Shown here: in pieces, positions 35,623 to 45,493 of the stretch
Layout: each line of letters opens with the position of its first letter
Position numbering within the stretch: position 1 is the first letter of the stretch
Source: an uncultured Erysipelotrichales bacterium
GTDB taxonomy: Bacteria; Bacillota_I; Bacilli_A; Erysipelotrichales; Coprobacillaceae
DNA: 64,000 bases
Assembly (NCBI GenBank): GCA_910579135.1
Contig: CAJTTM010000001.1
Coordinates: 226,165-290,164 of the forward strand
Direction: 5' to 3'
Notes under the pieces: generated by a model
Told to the model about the DNA's origin: nothing
Database searches by the model: none
Seen by the model: only the letters and a program-made list of their open reading frames with translations
Program-made: the position numbers and the translations under genes

Positions 35623-37011
35623 TTAACCAATAAGAACATCACCCTGTGGATATTCTATCTCCTTTCCTTTTAATTGATTATATCTATTCGCAAAAATAAG
35701 TATCATTGTAATTGGACCGATACGACCAATATACATTAAAACAATAATAACAACCTTACCAATTTGAGATAACACTGGTGTTAAAGAAGTAGATAATCCT
35801 ACTGTCCCAAATGCTGAAAAAACCTCAAATAACAAATCAATAAACAAAGCATCCTCACTTATAGATAAAATAAATAATGCTGTTATAGAAATAAATAAAG
35901 AAATCACTGAAATAATAAGTGCTCTTCTTACAACAATTGAAGAAATCTTTCTTTTAAAAACAGAAACTTCCTCTCTACCTTTAATAAGAGAATATACAGA
36001 AAGCAAAATAATCGCAAAAGTAACTGTTTTAATTCCCCCAGCAGTTCCTGCAGGAGAACCACCAACAAACATATAAATAGCTATAAAAAACTTTGTTACA
36101 TCATTTAACGCAGCCATATTCACACTCGCAAATCCTGCTGTTCTTAATGTCACTGATTGAAAATAACTCACTTGTAGTTTATCAAACAATGATAATTGTC
36201 CTATTGTTTGAGGATTATTCATTTCTAACAAATAAAAGATAAACATCCCACTAAAAATTAAAAACAAAGACATTGAAATAACAATCTTAGAGTGTAAAGA
36301 TAAAGTTTTTATACATTTCTTTAAATTTACCTTTTTCTTGATTATAAGCAATAACTTATCTTTTAATTCAATCCATACAATAAATCCTAATCCACCTGCA
36401 ATAATTAAACCAGGAATAACAATATTAATAATGATTGAACTTTGATAAGAAATCAAAGAACTATCTCCTAAAATATCAAAACCAGCATTACAAAAGGCTG
36501 AAATCGAGTGGAAAATAGAATAATAAATTCCTTTTGCAACACCAAACTCAGGAATAAAAACTATGGATAAAAACAAAGCTCCGATTCCTTCAAAAAAACA
36601 AGTATATCGAATAACTCTTTGGATAAACACACTAATATCACTTAAGGTATTTTGATTTAATGCTTCTTGCATTACCATTTTGTTTTTATACGATAATCTT
36701 TTTTTGAATTTAACAATAAATAAACTTAATAATGTTAAAAAACCTAAACCACCTATTTGTATCATAGAAATAATAACAACTTGACCAAATAAAGTATATT
36801 CATCCTTCACCACAGAAGTCACTAAACCTGTCACACAGGTTGCTGAAGTAGCCGTAAAAAGATGATCTAAATAAGGAATATCTTTCGTATGTGCTATAGG
36901 TAAAGATAATAAAAATGATCCTATTAAAATAACCATAAAAAAGCTAAACCCTATTCTTCTTACAGCTGAAACATGACGCTTTTTATAATGATTTAAAAAT
37001 ATAGCTTTCAT
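35623..37011 (-). CDS. ktrB: KtrB-type potassium transporter
   Basis: 462 residues, about ten helices with four pore loops. Filter-type motifs are ATCVTGLVT, FCNAGFD, RTAGFAS and FGTVGLS; GTAGGIKT is the gating loop. It is the membrane partner of KtrA, which is translated immediately after. Its start overlaps the 3' end of the FAD-dependent dehydrogenase gene by 4 nt. TrkH and KtrB of this window are about the same size but only distantly similar, so the duplication is old. Confidence 0.92.
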   Translation of the reverse strand: MKAIFLNHYKKRHVSAVRRIGFSFFMVILIGSFLLSLPIAHTKDIPYLDHLFTATSATCVTGLVTSVVKDEYTLFGQVVIISMIQIGGLGFLTLLSLFIVKFKKRLSYKNKMVMQEALNQNTLSDISVFIQRVIRYTCFFEGIGALFLSIVFIPEFGVAKGIYYSIFHSISAFCNAGFDILGDSSLISYQSSIIINIVIPGLIIAGGLGFIVWIELKDKLLLIIKKKVNLKKCIKTLSLHSKIVISMSLFLIFSGMFIFYLLEMNNPQTIGQLSLFDKLQVSYFQSVTLRTAGFASVNMAALNDVTKFFIAIYMFVGGSPAGTAGGIKTVTFAIILLSVYSLIKGREEVSVFKRKISSIVVRRALIISVISLFISITALFILSISEDALFIDLLFEVFSAFGTVGLSTSLTPVLSQIGKVVIIVLMYIGRIGPITMILIFANRYNQLKGKEIEYPQGDVLIG

Positions 37012-38579
37012 AACTCATCCTCCTTTAGTATGCTTTCAGCACACATGATTCCATCTATTGCAGATGAAACAATACCTCCACTCTTGCCAGCTCCTTCTCC
37101 AATAGGATAAATATTTTCATTTTCTATATGATAATTTTGATTTCTTAATATTTTTACTGGTGAAGAACTTCTTGTTTCAACTCCTACTAATAATGTATTT
37201 TCATCTATAAATCCAGGCATTTTTAAATTCATTAATTTTAAACCTTCTTTTAAATTACGATTAATAAATTCTGGGAAAACTCGATTCAAATCGCAAAGTG
37301 TTACATCAGGAAGATAACTTGGTTTTATTTCTTTAAGCATTTGACTACATTTGTTTTCAAAATAGTCATTGACAAGTTGTACAGGTGCATTATAATTATT
37401 TCCTGCTATTTCAAATGCCTTCCTTTCTATTTTTCTTTGAAATTCAATACCTGCTAAAGGATGATCCATTTGAAAATCTTCTGGATTGACAGTAACTAAG
37501 ATAGCACTATTCGCATTATCTTTATCACGAGCATATTCGCTCATCCCATTAATACATAAATGATTTTCTTCATTTATACAAGGAACAACTTGTCCTCCTG
37601 GACACATGCAAAATGTATAGACTCCTCTTTTCTCCTTTGTTTGTACTGCTAATTTATAATTTGCAGCTTTTAATGCAGGGTAAGTTGCATATTGATGATA
37701 TTGTAACTGATTGATCTTTTTTTGAGCTTGTTCTATTCTTACTCCAATCGCAAATGATTTGGATTCCATTTTAATATAAGGATTATGATATAATTTTTCA
37801 TAAGTATCACGAGCACTATGCCCAATCGCAAGTACTAAATCATCAACAACGATCTTTTTTTGAACATTCTTATTTATAAGTAAAACTTCGTATTGGTGAT
37901 CTAGTTTCTTAAAATTATCAAATTTTGTTTCAAAACAAATATGAACTCCCATATCTATTAAAGCATTTCTCATATTAACTATCACTTTTCTTAAATAATC
38001 AGTCCCAATGTGAGGTTTAGAAAGATATAGAATATCTTTTGGTGCTCCATATTTCACAAATGTTTCTAATACAAATGAAACTCTCTTATTTTTAGAACTC
38101 GCAGTTAACTTTCCATCAGAAAAAGTACCAGCTCCACCTTCACCAAATAAAATATTACTTTCTGTATTCAACTTTCTTTCATACATAAAGTCATGAATAT
38201 CCTTGACTCTCTCTTCTACCTTTTTACCACGTTCTACTAAAGTTACATCAACGCCAGACTTTGCTAAAACGTAACTACAAAATAGTCCTGCAGGACCACA
38301 TCCAACAACTAAGACTTTTCGATTAACACTAGGCAAAAATTGATATTGATAAGGTTGATACAAAGAAACTTGCTTATGCTTTTTCATAAACTCCTTTTCA
38401 TCATTGACTTCAAAAGCAAAACTACATATAAAATGAACCTTAGCTCTTCTTGCATCAACTGATTGTTTAATCAAAATCACATTCTTTATTTCTTTTTCTC
38501 TCACATTTAAAACTTGTGAGATTATTTTTGCATATCTCTTTTCATTCAAAGAAACTTTTACATTTGATATCTTAAGCAT
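37008..38579 (-). CDS. FAD-dependent dehydrogenase (COG2509-like)
   Basis: 523 residues. A non-Rossmann N-terminal domain (1-85) is followed by VLVVGCGPAGLFCSYVLAKSG, the FAD-binding GxGxxG fold. GEGGAGTFSDGKLTAS is diagnostic for the COG2509 family. The final GEGAGKSGGIVSSAIDGI binds FAD. It contains Cys-rich VYTFCMCPGGQVVP. Family members have no firm substrate; they are often called NAD(FAD)-utilising dehydrogenases. Overlaps ktrB by 4 nt downstream and the next flavoprotein by 8 nt upstream. Confidence 0.85.
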   Translation of the reverse strand: MLKISNVKVSLNEKRYAKIISQVLNVREKEIKNVILIKQSVDARRAKVHFICSFAFEVNDEKEFMKKHKQVSLYQPYQYQFLPSVNRKVLVVGCGPAGLFCSYVLAKSGVDVTLVERGKKVEERVKDIHDFMYERKLNTESNILFGEGGAGTFSDGKLTASSKNKRVSFVLETFVKYGAPKDILYLSKPHIGTDYLRKVIVNMRNALIDMGVHICFETKFDNFKKLDHQYEVLLINKNVQKKIVVDDLVLAIGHSARDTYEKLYHNPYIKMESKSFAIGVRIEQAQKKINQLQYHQYATYPALKAANYKLAVQTKEKRGVYTFCMCPGGQVVPCINEENHLCINGMSEYARDKDNANSAILVTVNPEDFQMDHPLAGIEFQRKIERKAFEIAGNNYNAPVQLVNDYFENKCSQMLKEIKPSYLPDVTLCDLNRVFPEFINRNLKEGLKLMNLKMPGFIDENTLLVGVETRSSSPVKILRNQNYHIENENIYPIGEGAGKSGGIVSSAIDGIMCAESILKEDEL

Positions 38580-39720
38580 AATATTTCCTTTCTAATGCTT
38601 TTGCTACACAATAACTACTACAAAAAGCAAAATGTAGATTATATCCTCCACAATCTCCTGTTACATCTAATAACTCTCCCATTGCATATAAATGAGGATA
38701 ATTAATAAGTTGTAAAGATTCATTCACTTCATTTAAAGATAAACCACCTCTCATAACTTGAGCAAATGTTTCATCTCTTAGTCCTATAATTTGAATTCTC
38801 ATATGCTTTAAAGCATTAACTATATCATTAACACTCTTTAAACTTTTCTTTTCTAATTCAATCGCAATTTTACTATTTACAAGCCCATCATAAAAATGAT
38901 TATAACCAACTTGTTGGCGAGAAACAATCATTTTATATAATTCTTTTTCAGTATAATCATCAAACATATCTATTTCTAAATAAAGAGGATTATTATTAAA
39001 ATACCTTGATAATTGCATAACTGCAATACCACTAACTCCATCTTGAGTAAATAATAATTCTCCTTTTTCTTGTTTTATTAATTCTCTTCCATCATATATA
39101 GAAAAAGTTCCTTTTACTCTTACTCCTTTTAATTTAGGAAAAGAAGGTTTTGTTTTCATTTGAACTAAAGCTGATCTTAAAGGATTAATTTTCAAATTTA
39201 AATCTTCTAACATTTGATAACGATCAAATGTTTTTAAAGAAAGACCTCCTGCTGGAGAACCAAAAGCTAAAATACAATCATCAAATTGATAAGCTGCGTT
39301 TTTAGTCATTACATATTTATTTTGATAATCAATTTTAATAACTTCTTGTTCAAAAAAATATTTGACCCCTAAACTTAAAGAAAGCTGATATAAACAGTTC
39401 TTTACAGTTAAAGCCTGTTCACTTCTTGGATATAATAAATTATTGTTATATTTTGTTAAAATACCTAATTGAAAAAATTCATCTTCAATATCATAATCAA
39501 GTAATTTTTCTATCTTTTTAATCTGTTCACCATAATAATGGTGAATATTCATATCTTTATTTGAAAGATTACAACGCCCATTACCAGTTGCTAATAACTT
39601 TTTTAAAGGTGATTGATTGGCTTCTAATATACAAACTTCTATATCTGTTATCCATCTTTTTAAATAAATAGAACATAATACCCCACTAGCACCAGCTCCA
39701 ATAATAACTATTTTTTTCAT
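38572..39720 (-). CDS. HI0933/YhiN-type flavoprotein
   Basis: 382 residues. KIVIIGAGASGVLCSIYL is the FAD dinucleotide-binding motif; LLATGNGRCNLSN is the family signature, and GELLDVTGDCGGYNLHFAF closes the FAD site. Members (YhiN, also called BaiN) catalyse NAD(P)H-dependent reductions; the physiological substrate is uncertain. Overlaps the following FAD dehydrogenase by 8 nt, giving a two-flavoprotein unit reading into ktrBA. Confidence 0.87.
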   Translation of the reverse strand: MKKIVIIGAGASGVLCSIYLKRWITDIEVCILEANQSPLKKLLATGNGRCNLSNKDMNIHHYYGEQIKKIEKLLDYDIEDEFFQLGILTKYNNNLLYPRSEQALTVKNCLYQLSLSLGVKYFFEQEVIKIDYQNKYVMTKNAAYQFDDCILAFGSPAGGLSLKTFDRYQMLEDLNLKINPLRSALVQMKTKPSFPKLKGVRVKGTFSIYDGRELIKQEKGELLFTQDGVSGIAVMQLSRYFNNNPLYLEIDMFDDYTEKELYKMIVSRQQVGYNHFYDGLVNSKIAIELEKKSLKSVNDIVNALKHMRIQIIGLRDETFAQVMRGGLSLNEVNESLQLINYPHLYAMGELLDVTGDCGGYNLHFAFCSSYCVAKALERKYYA

Positions 39721-39811
39721 GGTATCACCTCAATAATTCATCTCTTATTATAGTTTGAATAATATATAATGTCAATTTACTTAAAATATTATTTCGATTC
39801 ATAAAATTTTA

Positions 39812-39840
39812 TTGAAATATAGAGAGAATTTGTTTATAAT
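39812..39840 (+). promoter_or_regulatory. promoter of the yebC-like gene
   Basis: TTGAAA (39812-39817), 17-bp spacer, TATAAT (39835-39840), then AAAGGAGG before the ATG at 39872. A textbook sigma-A-type promoter. Confidence 0.75.
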
Positions 39841-39871
39841 AAGCTAAGTGTTACAAAGGAGGAATACATAT

Positions 39872-40612
39872 ATGGGTAGAGCTCATGAAGTACGTAAAGC
39901 TGCAATGGCAAAAACAGCTGCTAAAAAAGCAAAATTATATTCACGTTATGGAAAAGAGATATATTTATTAGCAAAATCTGGTGGACCAGAATTAGATGGA
40001 AACTTAGCGTTAAGAAAATTAGTTGAAAAAGCTAAGAAGGAACAAGTTCCTGCTGATGTTATTAAAAGAGCAATTGATAAAGTAAAAAGTGGTGCTGATG
40101 AAAATTATGATTCTTTACAATTCGAAGGATTTGGACCAGGAAATTCAACTTTAATTGTAAAATGTTTAACCAATAATGTTAATCGTACAATTTCTCAAGT
40201 ACGTCCAGCATTCACTAAATCTAAATCTAAATTAGGAGCTGAAGGTTCTGTATCTTATTTATATGATATTGAAAGTACTGTTATCTTTAGTGGATTAGAT
40301 GAAGAAGCTGCGTTAGAAGCACTTATTATGGGTGAGGTTGATGCTAAAGACATTGTAACTTTAGAAGATGGCCGTGTTAAAGTTGTAGGTGAACCTACTG
40401 ATTTAAATAAAATCAAAACTGCATTAGAAGAAGCAAAAGGTGATATTGAATTTGATGTTGATGAAATTACAACGACACCACAAGATACAGTTGAATTAGA
40501 TGGTGATAATATGATGTTATTTGAACGTTTAATGACTTTATTAAATGATTGTGATGATGTTGATCAAATCTTCCATAATGTTTCTAATTATGATGATGGT
40601 GAAGAAGAATAA
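39872..40612 (+). CDS. YebC/PmpR-family (TACO1) protein
   Basis: 246 residues. MGRAHEVRKAAMAKTAAKKAKLYSRYGKEIYLLAKSGG-type opening and VPADVIKRAIDKV are the family signatures; three domains follow. The family is annotated as transcriptional regulators and, more recently, as factors that relieve ribosome stalling at proline-rich stretches. Single gene with own promoter and terminator. The ATG at 39872 is chosen by the strong ribosome site over a frame starting eight codons earlier. Confidence 0.9.
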   Translation: MGRAHEVRKAAMAKTAAKKAKLYSRYGKEIYLLAKSGGPELDGNLALRKLVEKAKKEQVPADVIKRAIDKVKSGADENYDSLQFEGFGPGNSTLIVKCLTNNVNRTISQVRPAFTKSKSKLGAEGSVSYLYDIESTVIFSGLDEEAALEALIMGEVDAKDIVTLEDGRVKVVGEPTDLNKIKTALEEAKGDIEFDVDEITTTPQDTVELDGDNMMLFERLMTLLNDCDDVDQIFHNVSNYDDGEEE

Positions 40613-40636
40613 CGCAATGTTATTCTTTTTTATATA
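40606..40636 (+). terminator. terminator of the yebC-like gene
   Basis: GAATAAC-GCAAT-GTTATTC hairpin overlapping the stop, with a TTTTTTA tail. Confidence 0.75.
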
Positions 40637-40641
40637 AAAAG

Positions 40642-40661
40642 ACTTGATCAATATCAAGCCT
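40642..40661 (-). terminator. terminator of the NrnA-Sel1 operon
   Basis: CTTGAT-CAAT-ATCAAG stem, followed on the minus strand by TCTTTTTATA; lies directly after the 83-residue gene, the last of the operon. Confidence 0.65.
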
Positions 40662-40662
40662 T

Positions 40663-40914
40663 CTATCCTTTCAAACCTCTTGATTGTCTATCCATATCTT
40701 CAACAACAATATCATATATTTCTCCAAGAGTTGAACAATATTCTAGAACTTTCCAAGGTTCATTCGTATGAAAATGAATTTTAATTAATTCATCATCACC
40801 AACTGCCAATAAACAATCACCTTTAAAATTTTCAATGAAATAATCACTTATAACATCTTCATCTAAGTTTTCTCCCTCAATTAATAATTGAGTATCATAT
40901 TTAAACTCTAACAT
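40663..40914 (-). CDS. stand-alone FakA/DAK-like small domain
   Basis: 83 residues. DVISDYFIENFKGDCLLAVGDDELIKIHFHTNEPWKVLEYCSTLGEIYDIVVEDM matches, in order and spacing, the middle domain found in fatty-acid kinase FakA (pattern GDSLxVVGDDxLVKVHVHTNxPGxxLEYxxxxGELxxIKIENM). Neither the DhaL-type kinase domain nor the C-terminal part is present. AAAGGAG precedes the ATG 17 nt after the Sel1 protein stop, so it is a true small gene, last in the operon. Its role (regulatory decoy, adaptor or remnant) is unknown. Confidence 0.75.
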   Translation of the reverse strand: MLEFKYDTQLLIEGENLDEDVISDYFIENFKGDCLLAVGDDELIKIHFHTNEPWKVLEYCSTLGEIYDIVVEDMDRQSRGLKG

Positions 40915-40931
40915 AAATAACTCCTTTATTA

Positions 40932-43829
40932 TTATTTTTTAAACTTTGAAAATAAACCTTTCTTCTTATTTACTTTCCCTCTTGCTTCCTTTATTTTCTC
41001 TAGTTCTTTTTCTCCATCTTTATGCCCTAATTCAATTGCTTTTAAACACCATTTTTCTGCTTCATCTAAATCAATAGCAGTTCCTTTACCAAGACGATAA
41101 CATTTAGAAACATTTAATAAACCATTAAGATCTTCTTCTTTAGCAGCCAACAAGTATAATCTTAAAGCTTCATTTAAATCAGTTTCAACACCATCACCAT
41201 CTTCATAACAAACACCTAAATTATTTAAAGCACCAGCATGTCCTCTATCAGCTGCTATTTTATAATATTTAATTGCAAGTTCTGAATTTCTCATTTCTTC
41301 AGGGGCTTCAAAATCATAAAGAACAGCTAAATTATAAATAGCACTCAAATGATTTCTATTTGCAGCACTCTCAAATAAATCAAATGCCTTAGAATAATCT
41401 TTTTCTACACCTTTACCACTCTTATATAAATTACCTAAACAATAAGCTCCTCTAGGTAAATCTTTACCTTTCTCATAATATTCTAGCGCCTTACTATAAT
41501 CGGTTTCTACAAATTCACCAAATTCATACATAGAACCAACACTAATTGCAGCATCATTATCTCCTAGTGATGCAGCCTCACTAAAATAATCAAATGCTTT
41601 CTTATAATCTTTTTCTACATATTGTCCAAAACGATACATTTGAGCAATATAATTAAGAGAACGAGGATGATGTCTAGAAGCCCCTTTTTGATACCATTCA
41701 AAGGCTTTTTCGATACTTTCTTCTACACCCTTACCAAATTCATAACAAACACCTAAATTACACATTGCAGGTGTATAACCCATCTCTGAAGATTTGAGAT
41801 AACATTCAACAGCTTTCTTTTCATCTAATTCTACAGCTGTTCCATATTCATAAAAAATACCCATATTACAATATGCTCTCGCATTTCCAAGTTGTGCTGC
41901 TTTTTGATATAATTCAAAGGCCTTATGACAATCCTCTTGAACACCAATTCCCATTTCATAACAATATCCTAAATTACACATTGCTATTTCATCATTAAAA
42001 TCACTTGCTTTTTGATAACATTCTACAGCTTTTATCTCATCTTGGCTACAACCAATACCTAATTCATAAAATAAACCTAAGTTGCATAATGCTCTTGGAT
42101 AATTTTGTTTAGCAGCTAAATCATAATAATAGAATGCTTTTTCCTTATCCGTTTCAACGCCCATACCACTTTCATAACAATATCCTAAATTACATTGTGC
42201 TCTAGGGAATCCTTGATCAGCTGACAATGTATAATATTTAATAGCTTGTTGATAATCACTCTCAACGCCAATTCCAACTTCATAACAATATGCAAGATTA
42301 CATTGAGCAATTGCGTAACCCAAATCACTTGACTTTTGATATAACTCTACTGCTTTCTTTTCATCCTTTTGACATCCCATACCATCTTCATAACAAAATC
42401 CAAGATTACTAATTGCTCGAGGATATCCTAAATTCGCAGAAGCTTCATAATATTCAAACGCTTTATCAAAATTCACTTCACAACCAACACCTCTTTCATA
42501 ATAGTATCCTAAATCACAAAGTGCTGGTGCATCTTGATAATTAGCAGCAATAGAAGTCAAATGAAAAGCTCTATCTACGTCTTTTTCAACATGTATTCCA
42601 TTTTCATAATAATAACTTAACTTATTTAAAGCTGGAACATATTCATTTTGAGCAGCTTGATGTAAATAACTTAAAGATAATTCTACATCTTCTTTTTCAA
42701 TTAAATTACTATAACAAAACATTGCTCGAGGATATCCTTGATTTGCAGACATCTTATATAGCTCTTTTGCCTTTTCAATATCTTTTTCAACACCCTGTCC
42801 TATTTCATAACAATATCCTAAATAACAATGTGCTGGAACATAATTATTATCAGAAGCTATCTTATACCAATAAACAGAAGTCTCATAATTTTGTTCTACC
42901 CCTTCACCAACTTCATAGAAATAACCAAGTTGAAGTTGAGCAGATCCCAACCCCCTTTGAGCAGCCTTTAAATACCATGATGCAGCCTCTTCATAATCTT
43001 GTTCAACATATACTCCATACTCATAACAATATCCCATACTATAAAAAGCATTTAAATAATCTAAATCAACTGCTTTCTTATAATATTGATAAGCTTTTTC
43101 CTCATTACGATTAGTAAAACAATAATATTCTCCAAGTTGAAAAACAGCCCTTGGATAATTATGTTCAGCAGACTTTTCAAACCAATATAAAGCATCATCA
43201 ATACTTACTGATGTTCCAATACCACGATAATAACAATAAGCTAAATTACATTGAGCAACCTCATCCTCTAAATTAGCTGCTTCCATATACCAATAAACAG
43301 CCTTGCTTTCATCCTTTTCTACACCATAACCCATTTCGTAACAGAAACCTAAAGTACATTGGGCTTTAGCTTCATGACTATCTGCAGCCATTGTAAATAA
43401 CTTTACAGCCCTATTTTCATCATGTACTCTTTGATTCCCATTTAAATATTTTAAACCTAAATCATACAAATCTTCTCCTAAAACAGGTAAAGCATCTTCC
43501 TCTACCCATTTTTCTTTACACATCAAACAAACATCCACACCAACAACTTCATTATTTTCTTCAATAAAATAGTGTTCAGCATGTAAATATGGAGAATTTT
43601 GTAAATCACTCAAAGACACCATTTCATAATTCATTAATAAATTATGCATTTCATAATCAATCTTTCTTTCATCACCTAAAATTGTAATCACTTTTAAAAC
43701 AGCACTCTCACCAGTAAAATTATTCACAATTTCTAAAAAAGAAATATGATCATACTCTTTTAAAACCTTAACAATCTTCCATTCATCAAAGAATGGTTCA
43801 TATAATTCGATTCTCTCTTTTTGTTCCAT
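40932..43829 (-). CDS. 965-residue Sel1-repeat protein with N-terminal kinase-like lobe
   Basis: Residues about 1-105 read like a Ser/Thr-kinase N-lobe: EWKIVKVLKEYDHISFLEIVN, a VAIK-like lysine in SAVLKVI, a helix-C-like E in YEMHNLL, and a hinge-like VDVCLMCKEKW. The glycine loop is degenerate and no HRD or DFG C-lobe follows. From about residue 120 to 945 there are some 23 Sel1-like repeats of 36 residues, consensus RAQCNLGYCYEMGxGVExDxxKAxxxYxxAAxxG. The Lys-rich C-tail (KKKGLFSKFKK) is basic. Soluble. It shares a base with the upstream membrane-protein stop, indicating coupling. Likely a scaffold; activity as a kinase is not expected. Confidence 0.85.
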   Translation of the reverse strand: MEQKERIELYEPFFDEWKIVKVLKEYDHISFLEIVNNFTGESAVLKVITILGDERKIDYEMHNLLMNYEMVSLSDLQNSPYLHAEHYFIEENNEVVGVDVCLMCKEKWVEEDALPVLGEDLYDLGLKYLNGNQRVHDENRAVKLFTMAADSHEAKAQCTLGFCYEMGYGVEKDESKAVYWYMEAANLEDEVAQCNLAYCYYRGIGTSVSIDDALYWFEKSAEHNYPRAVFQLGEYYCFTNRNEEKAYQYYKKAVDLDYLNAFYSMGYCYEYGVYVEQDYEEAASWYLKAAQRGLGSAQLQLGYFYEVGEGVEQNYETSVYWYKIASDNNYVPAHCYLGYCYEIGQGVEKDIEKAKELYKMSANQGYPRAMFCYSNLIEKEDVELSLSYLHQAAQNEYVPALNKLSYYYENGIHVEKDVDRAFHLTSIAANYQDAPALCDLGYYYERGVGCEVNFDKAFEYYEASANLGYPRAISNLGFCYEDGMGCQKDEKKAVELYQKSSDLGYAIAQCNLAYCYEVGIGVESDYQQAIKYYTLSADQGFPRAQCNLGYCYESGMGVETDKEKAFYYYDLAAKQNYPRALCNLGLFYELGIGCSQDEIKAVECYQKASDFNDEIAMCNLGYCYEMGIGVQEDCHKAFELYQKAAQLGNARAYCNMGIFYEYGTAVELDEKKAVECYLKSSEMGYTPAMCNLGVCYEFGKGVEESIEKAFEWYQKGASRHHPRSLNYIAQMYRFGQYVEKDYKKAFDYFSEAASLGDNDAAISVGSMYEFGEFVETDYSKALEYYEKGKDLPRGAYCLGNLYKSGKGVEKDYSKAFDLFESAANRNHLSAIYNLAVLYDFEAPEEMRNSELAIKYYKIAADRGHAGALNNLGVCYEDGDGVETDLNEALRLYLLAAKEEDLNGLLNVSKCYRLGKGTAIDLDEAEKWCLKAIELGHKDGEKELEKIKEARGKVNKKKGLFSKFKK

Positions 43830-45493
43830 TATTCATTTCCTTTCTTCTTATTAATTTCTATAGATATTATATTTTCAGTAGAAGTTGATTCTAAATCATA
43901 TTCAAATTCAACTACATCTCCTACTTTCATTAAAGGTAAAGAATTATTAACATTAATAGAAGCTATGAAAATATTTTCATTTCCTTCAACCATAAAATAA
44001 TAATATGTATTACCATTAACAACAGCACTATTTAATTGAGTAATTTTACCACTTATTAAATCATCCACATTGCTAGTTTCAGCTTTTTGTCCATTATCCT
44101 TAAGTAATTTATAATACTTCTTCTCAGCGTCACTCACACTCTCTCCAGTTGCAACAACTTGATAATTTTCAACACTTACAAAAGCATACTGTTTCACTAA
44201 ACCAGCATCATCTTTTAAAGATAAGAAATATGTTGGATGACCACCAGCATTGATTAAAATTGGGAATGTTGCCTTATATTTTAAATTCTGCACCTTTCCT
44301 TCAGCTGAAGACATAGCACTGTACTCTTCTGCTCCACTTATTGCATAATATTTCGATTCTTTTGTACGTAAATTAATTAATGCAAAACCAACATTAGAGG
44401 CATCACCTGATACAGAAGTTAATCCAGTATATAGATAAACATCATCATTTAATGCAACATAGTTATACCCATCAGTAGGCTTTAAAACTCCTTTTTGTGA
44501 AAACAATGTATTAAAATAACCATTTTTGTATTGTCCCCAATTTTCTAATTGTGCTAATACTAAATCACTAGAATAAATCCTATCAATCCATTGAGGAACT
44601 TTATCAATATCATAATATTGACTTTCACCATTAATTGCATTGACCAAAACAGCTCCAATAATATCCTTTCCACCAAACAAACCAACTTTATAATTATATA
44701 CAGGAGCCACCCAATATGGTACACCCTTATCATCTATTTCAAAATTTGTATCCTCAAACATTAGAGTTGGATACTTTAATCTCAAATATCTATCAATGTT
44801 TCTAAAAAACAAATCAGAATGAGAATATTTCATTCCTTTTTCTAATCTTACAACCTTTGATTCCTGTGTGACCATATCAACACTGATATAGGCAGGTAAA
44901 CCTTCCTTATGATTAGTAAACCACTTAATCAAATCACTATAAGAAATCGTTGTTACACGATATGGCTTATTATTATAATTAATCTGTGAATATTCATCAT
45001 CAACTTCAAACTGTGAAACATAATCCACAATTTCACCCATCTTTCTATCCCCTAATCGTGAAGCACTATCCTTATCAACAACAGGAATAGATTGATAATT
45101 TACAACTTGATTATCCTTATAAAAATCCGCCTTTTCATCTACATTTAATTGCTTTTGATAAGAAGAAGCATGAAATATTGCACTACTAAAGAATTGTCCT
45201 ACAAAAACATATGCAACAACAATAGCAGGAATTAAAATTCCTATCTTTCCTACCTTATCAAAAGAAGCACATAACATTGTTCTTAAACCAGTAAATAATA
45301 ACACAAAGAATGAAAACACCATTAAAAACTCTGGTGACCTTAAATTCAATGGAACTAAAGAGAAAAACTCAAAAATCAAAAATAATACAATAGTTATGAT
45401 AATTGATTTTAATGTTCCATTTTGACGTGGTTTCATATTTCCAAACAAATTCTCTGTATGATTTCTTTTAAAAAAACTTAGTATCTTATCCAT
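43829..45493 (-). CDS. large membrane protein with extracytoplasmic domain, unknown function
   Basis: 554 residues. Three hydrophobic helices lie near 27-50, 55-75 and 83-103. A long C-terminal region (about 110-550) is rich in Tyr, Asn and beta-type sequence and contains repeated YxVAPVYNYKVGLFGGKDIIG-like strands and a WIDRIYSSDLVL segment; it resembles PepSY-type secreted modules only loosely. No catalytic motif is recognised. It overlaps the NrnA gene by 8 nt and the Sel1 gene by 1 nt, so all three are translated from one message. Confidence 0.75.
   Translation of the reverse strand: MDKILSFFKRNHTENLFGNMKPRQNGTLKSIIITIVLFLIFEFFSLVPLNLRSPEFLMVFSFFVLLFTGLRTMLCASFDKVGKIGILIPAIVVAYVFVGQFFSSAIFHASSYQKQLNVDEKADFYKDNQVVNYQSIPVVDKDSASRLGDRKMGEIVDYVSQFEVDDEYSQINYNNKPYRVTTISYSDLIKWFTNHKEGLPAYISVDMVTQESKVVRLEKGMKYSHSDLFFRNIDRYLRLKYPTLMFEDTNFEIDDKGVPYWVAPVYNYKVGLFGGKDIIGAVLVNAINGESQYYDIDKVPQWIDRIYSSDLVLAQLENWGQYKNGYFNTLFSQKGVLKPTDGYNYVALNDDVYLYTGLTSVSGDASNVGFALINLRTKESKYYAISGAEEYSAMSSAEGKVQNLKYKATFPILINAGGHPTYFLSLKDDAGLVKQYAFVSVENYQVVATGESVSDAEKKYYKLLKDNGQKAETSNVDDLISGKITQLNSAVVNGNTYYYFMVEGNENIFIASINVNNSLPLMKVGDVVEFEYDLESTSTENIISIEINKKKGNE

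Noticed and set aside
40932..43829. Regular 108-nt DNA periodicity suggesting a repeat array or CRISPR
   Set aside because: It is the coding footprint of about 23 Sel1 repeats of 36 residues; no identical repeats or unique spacers exist.
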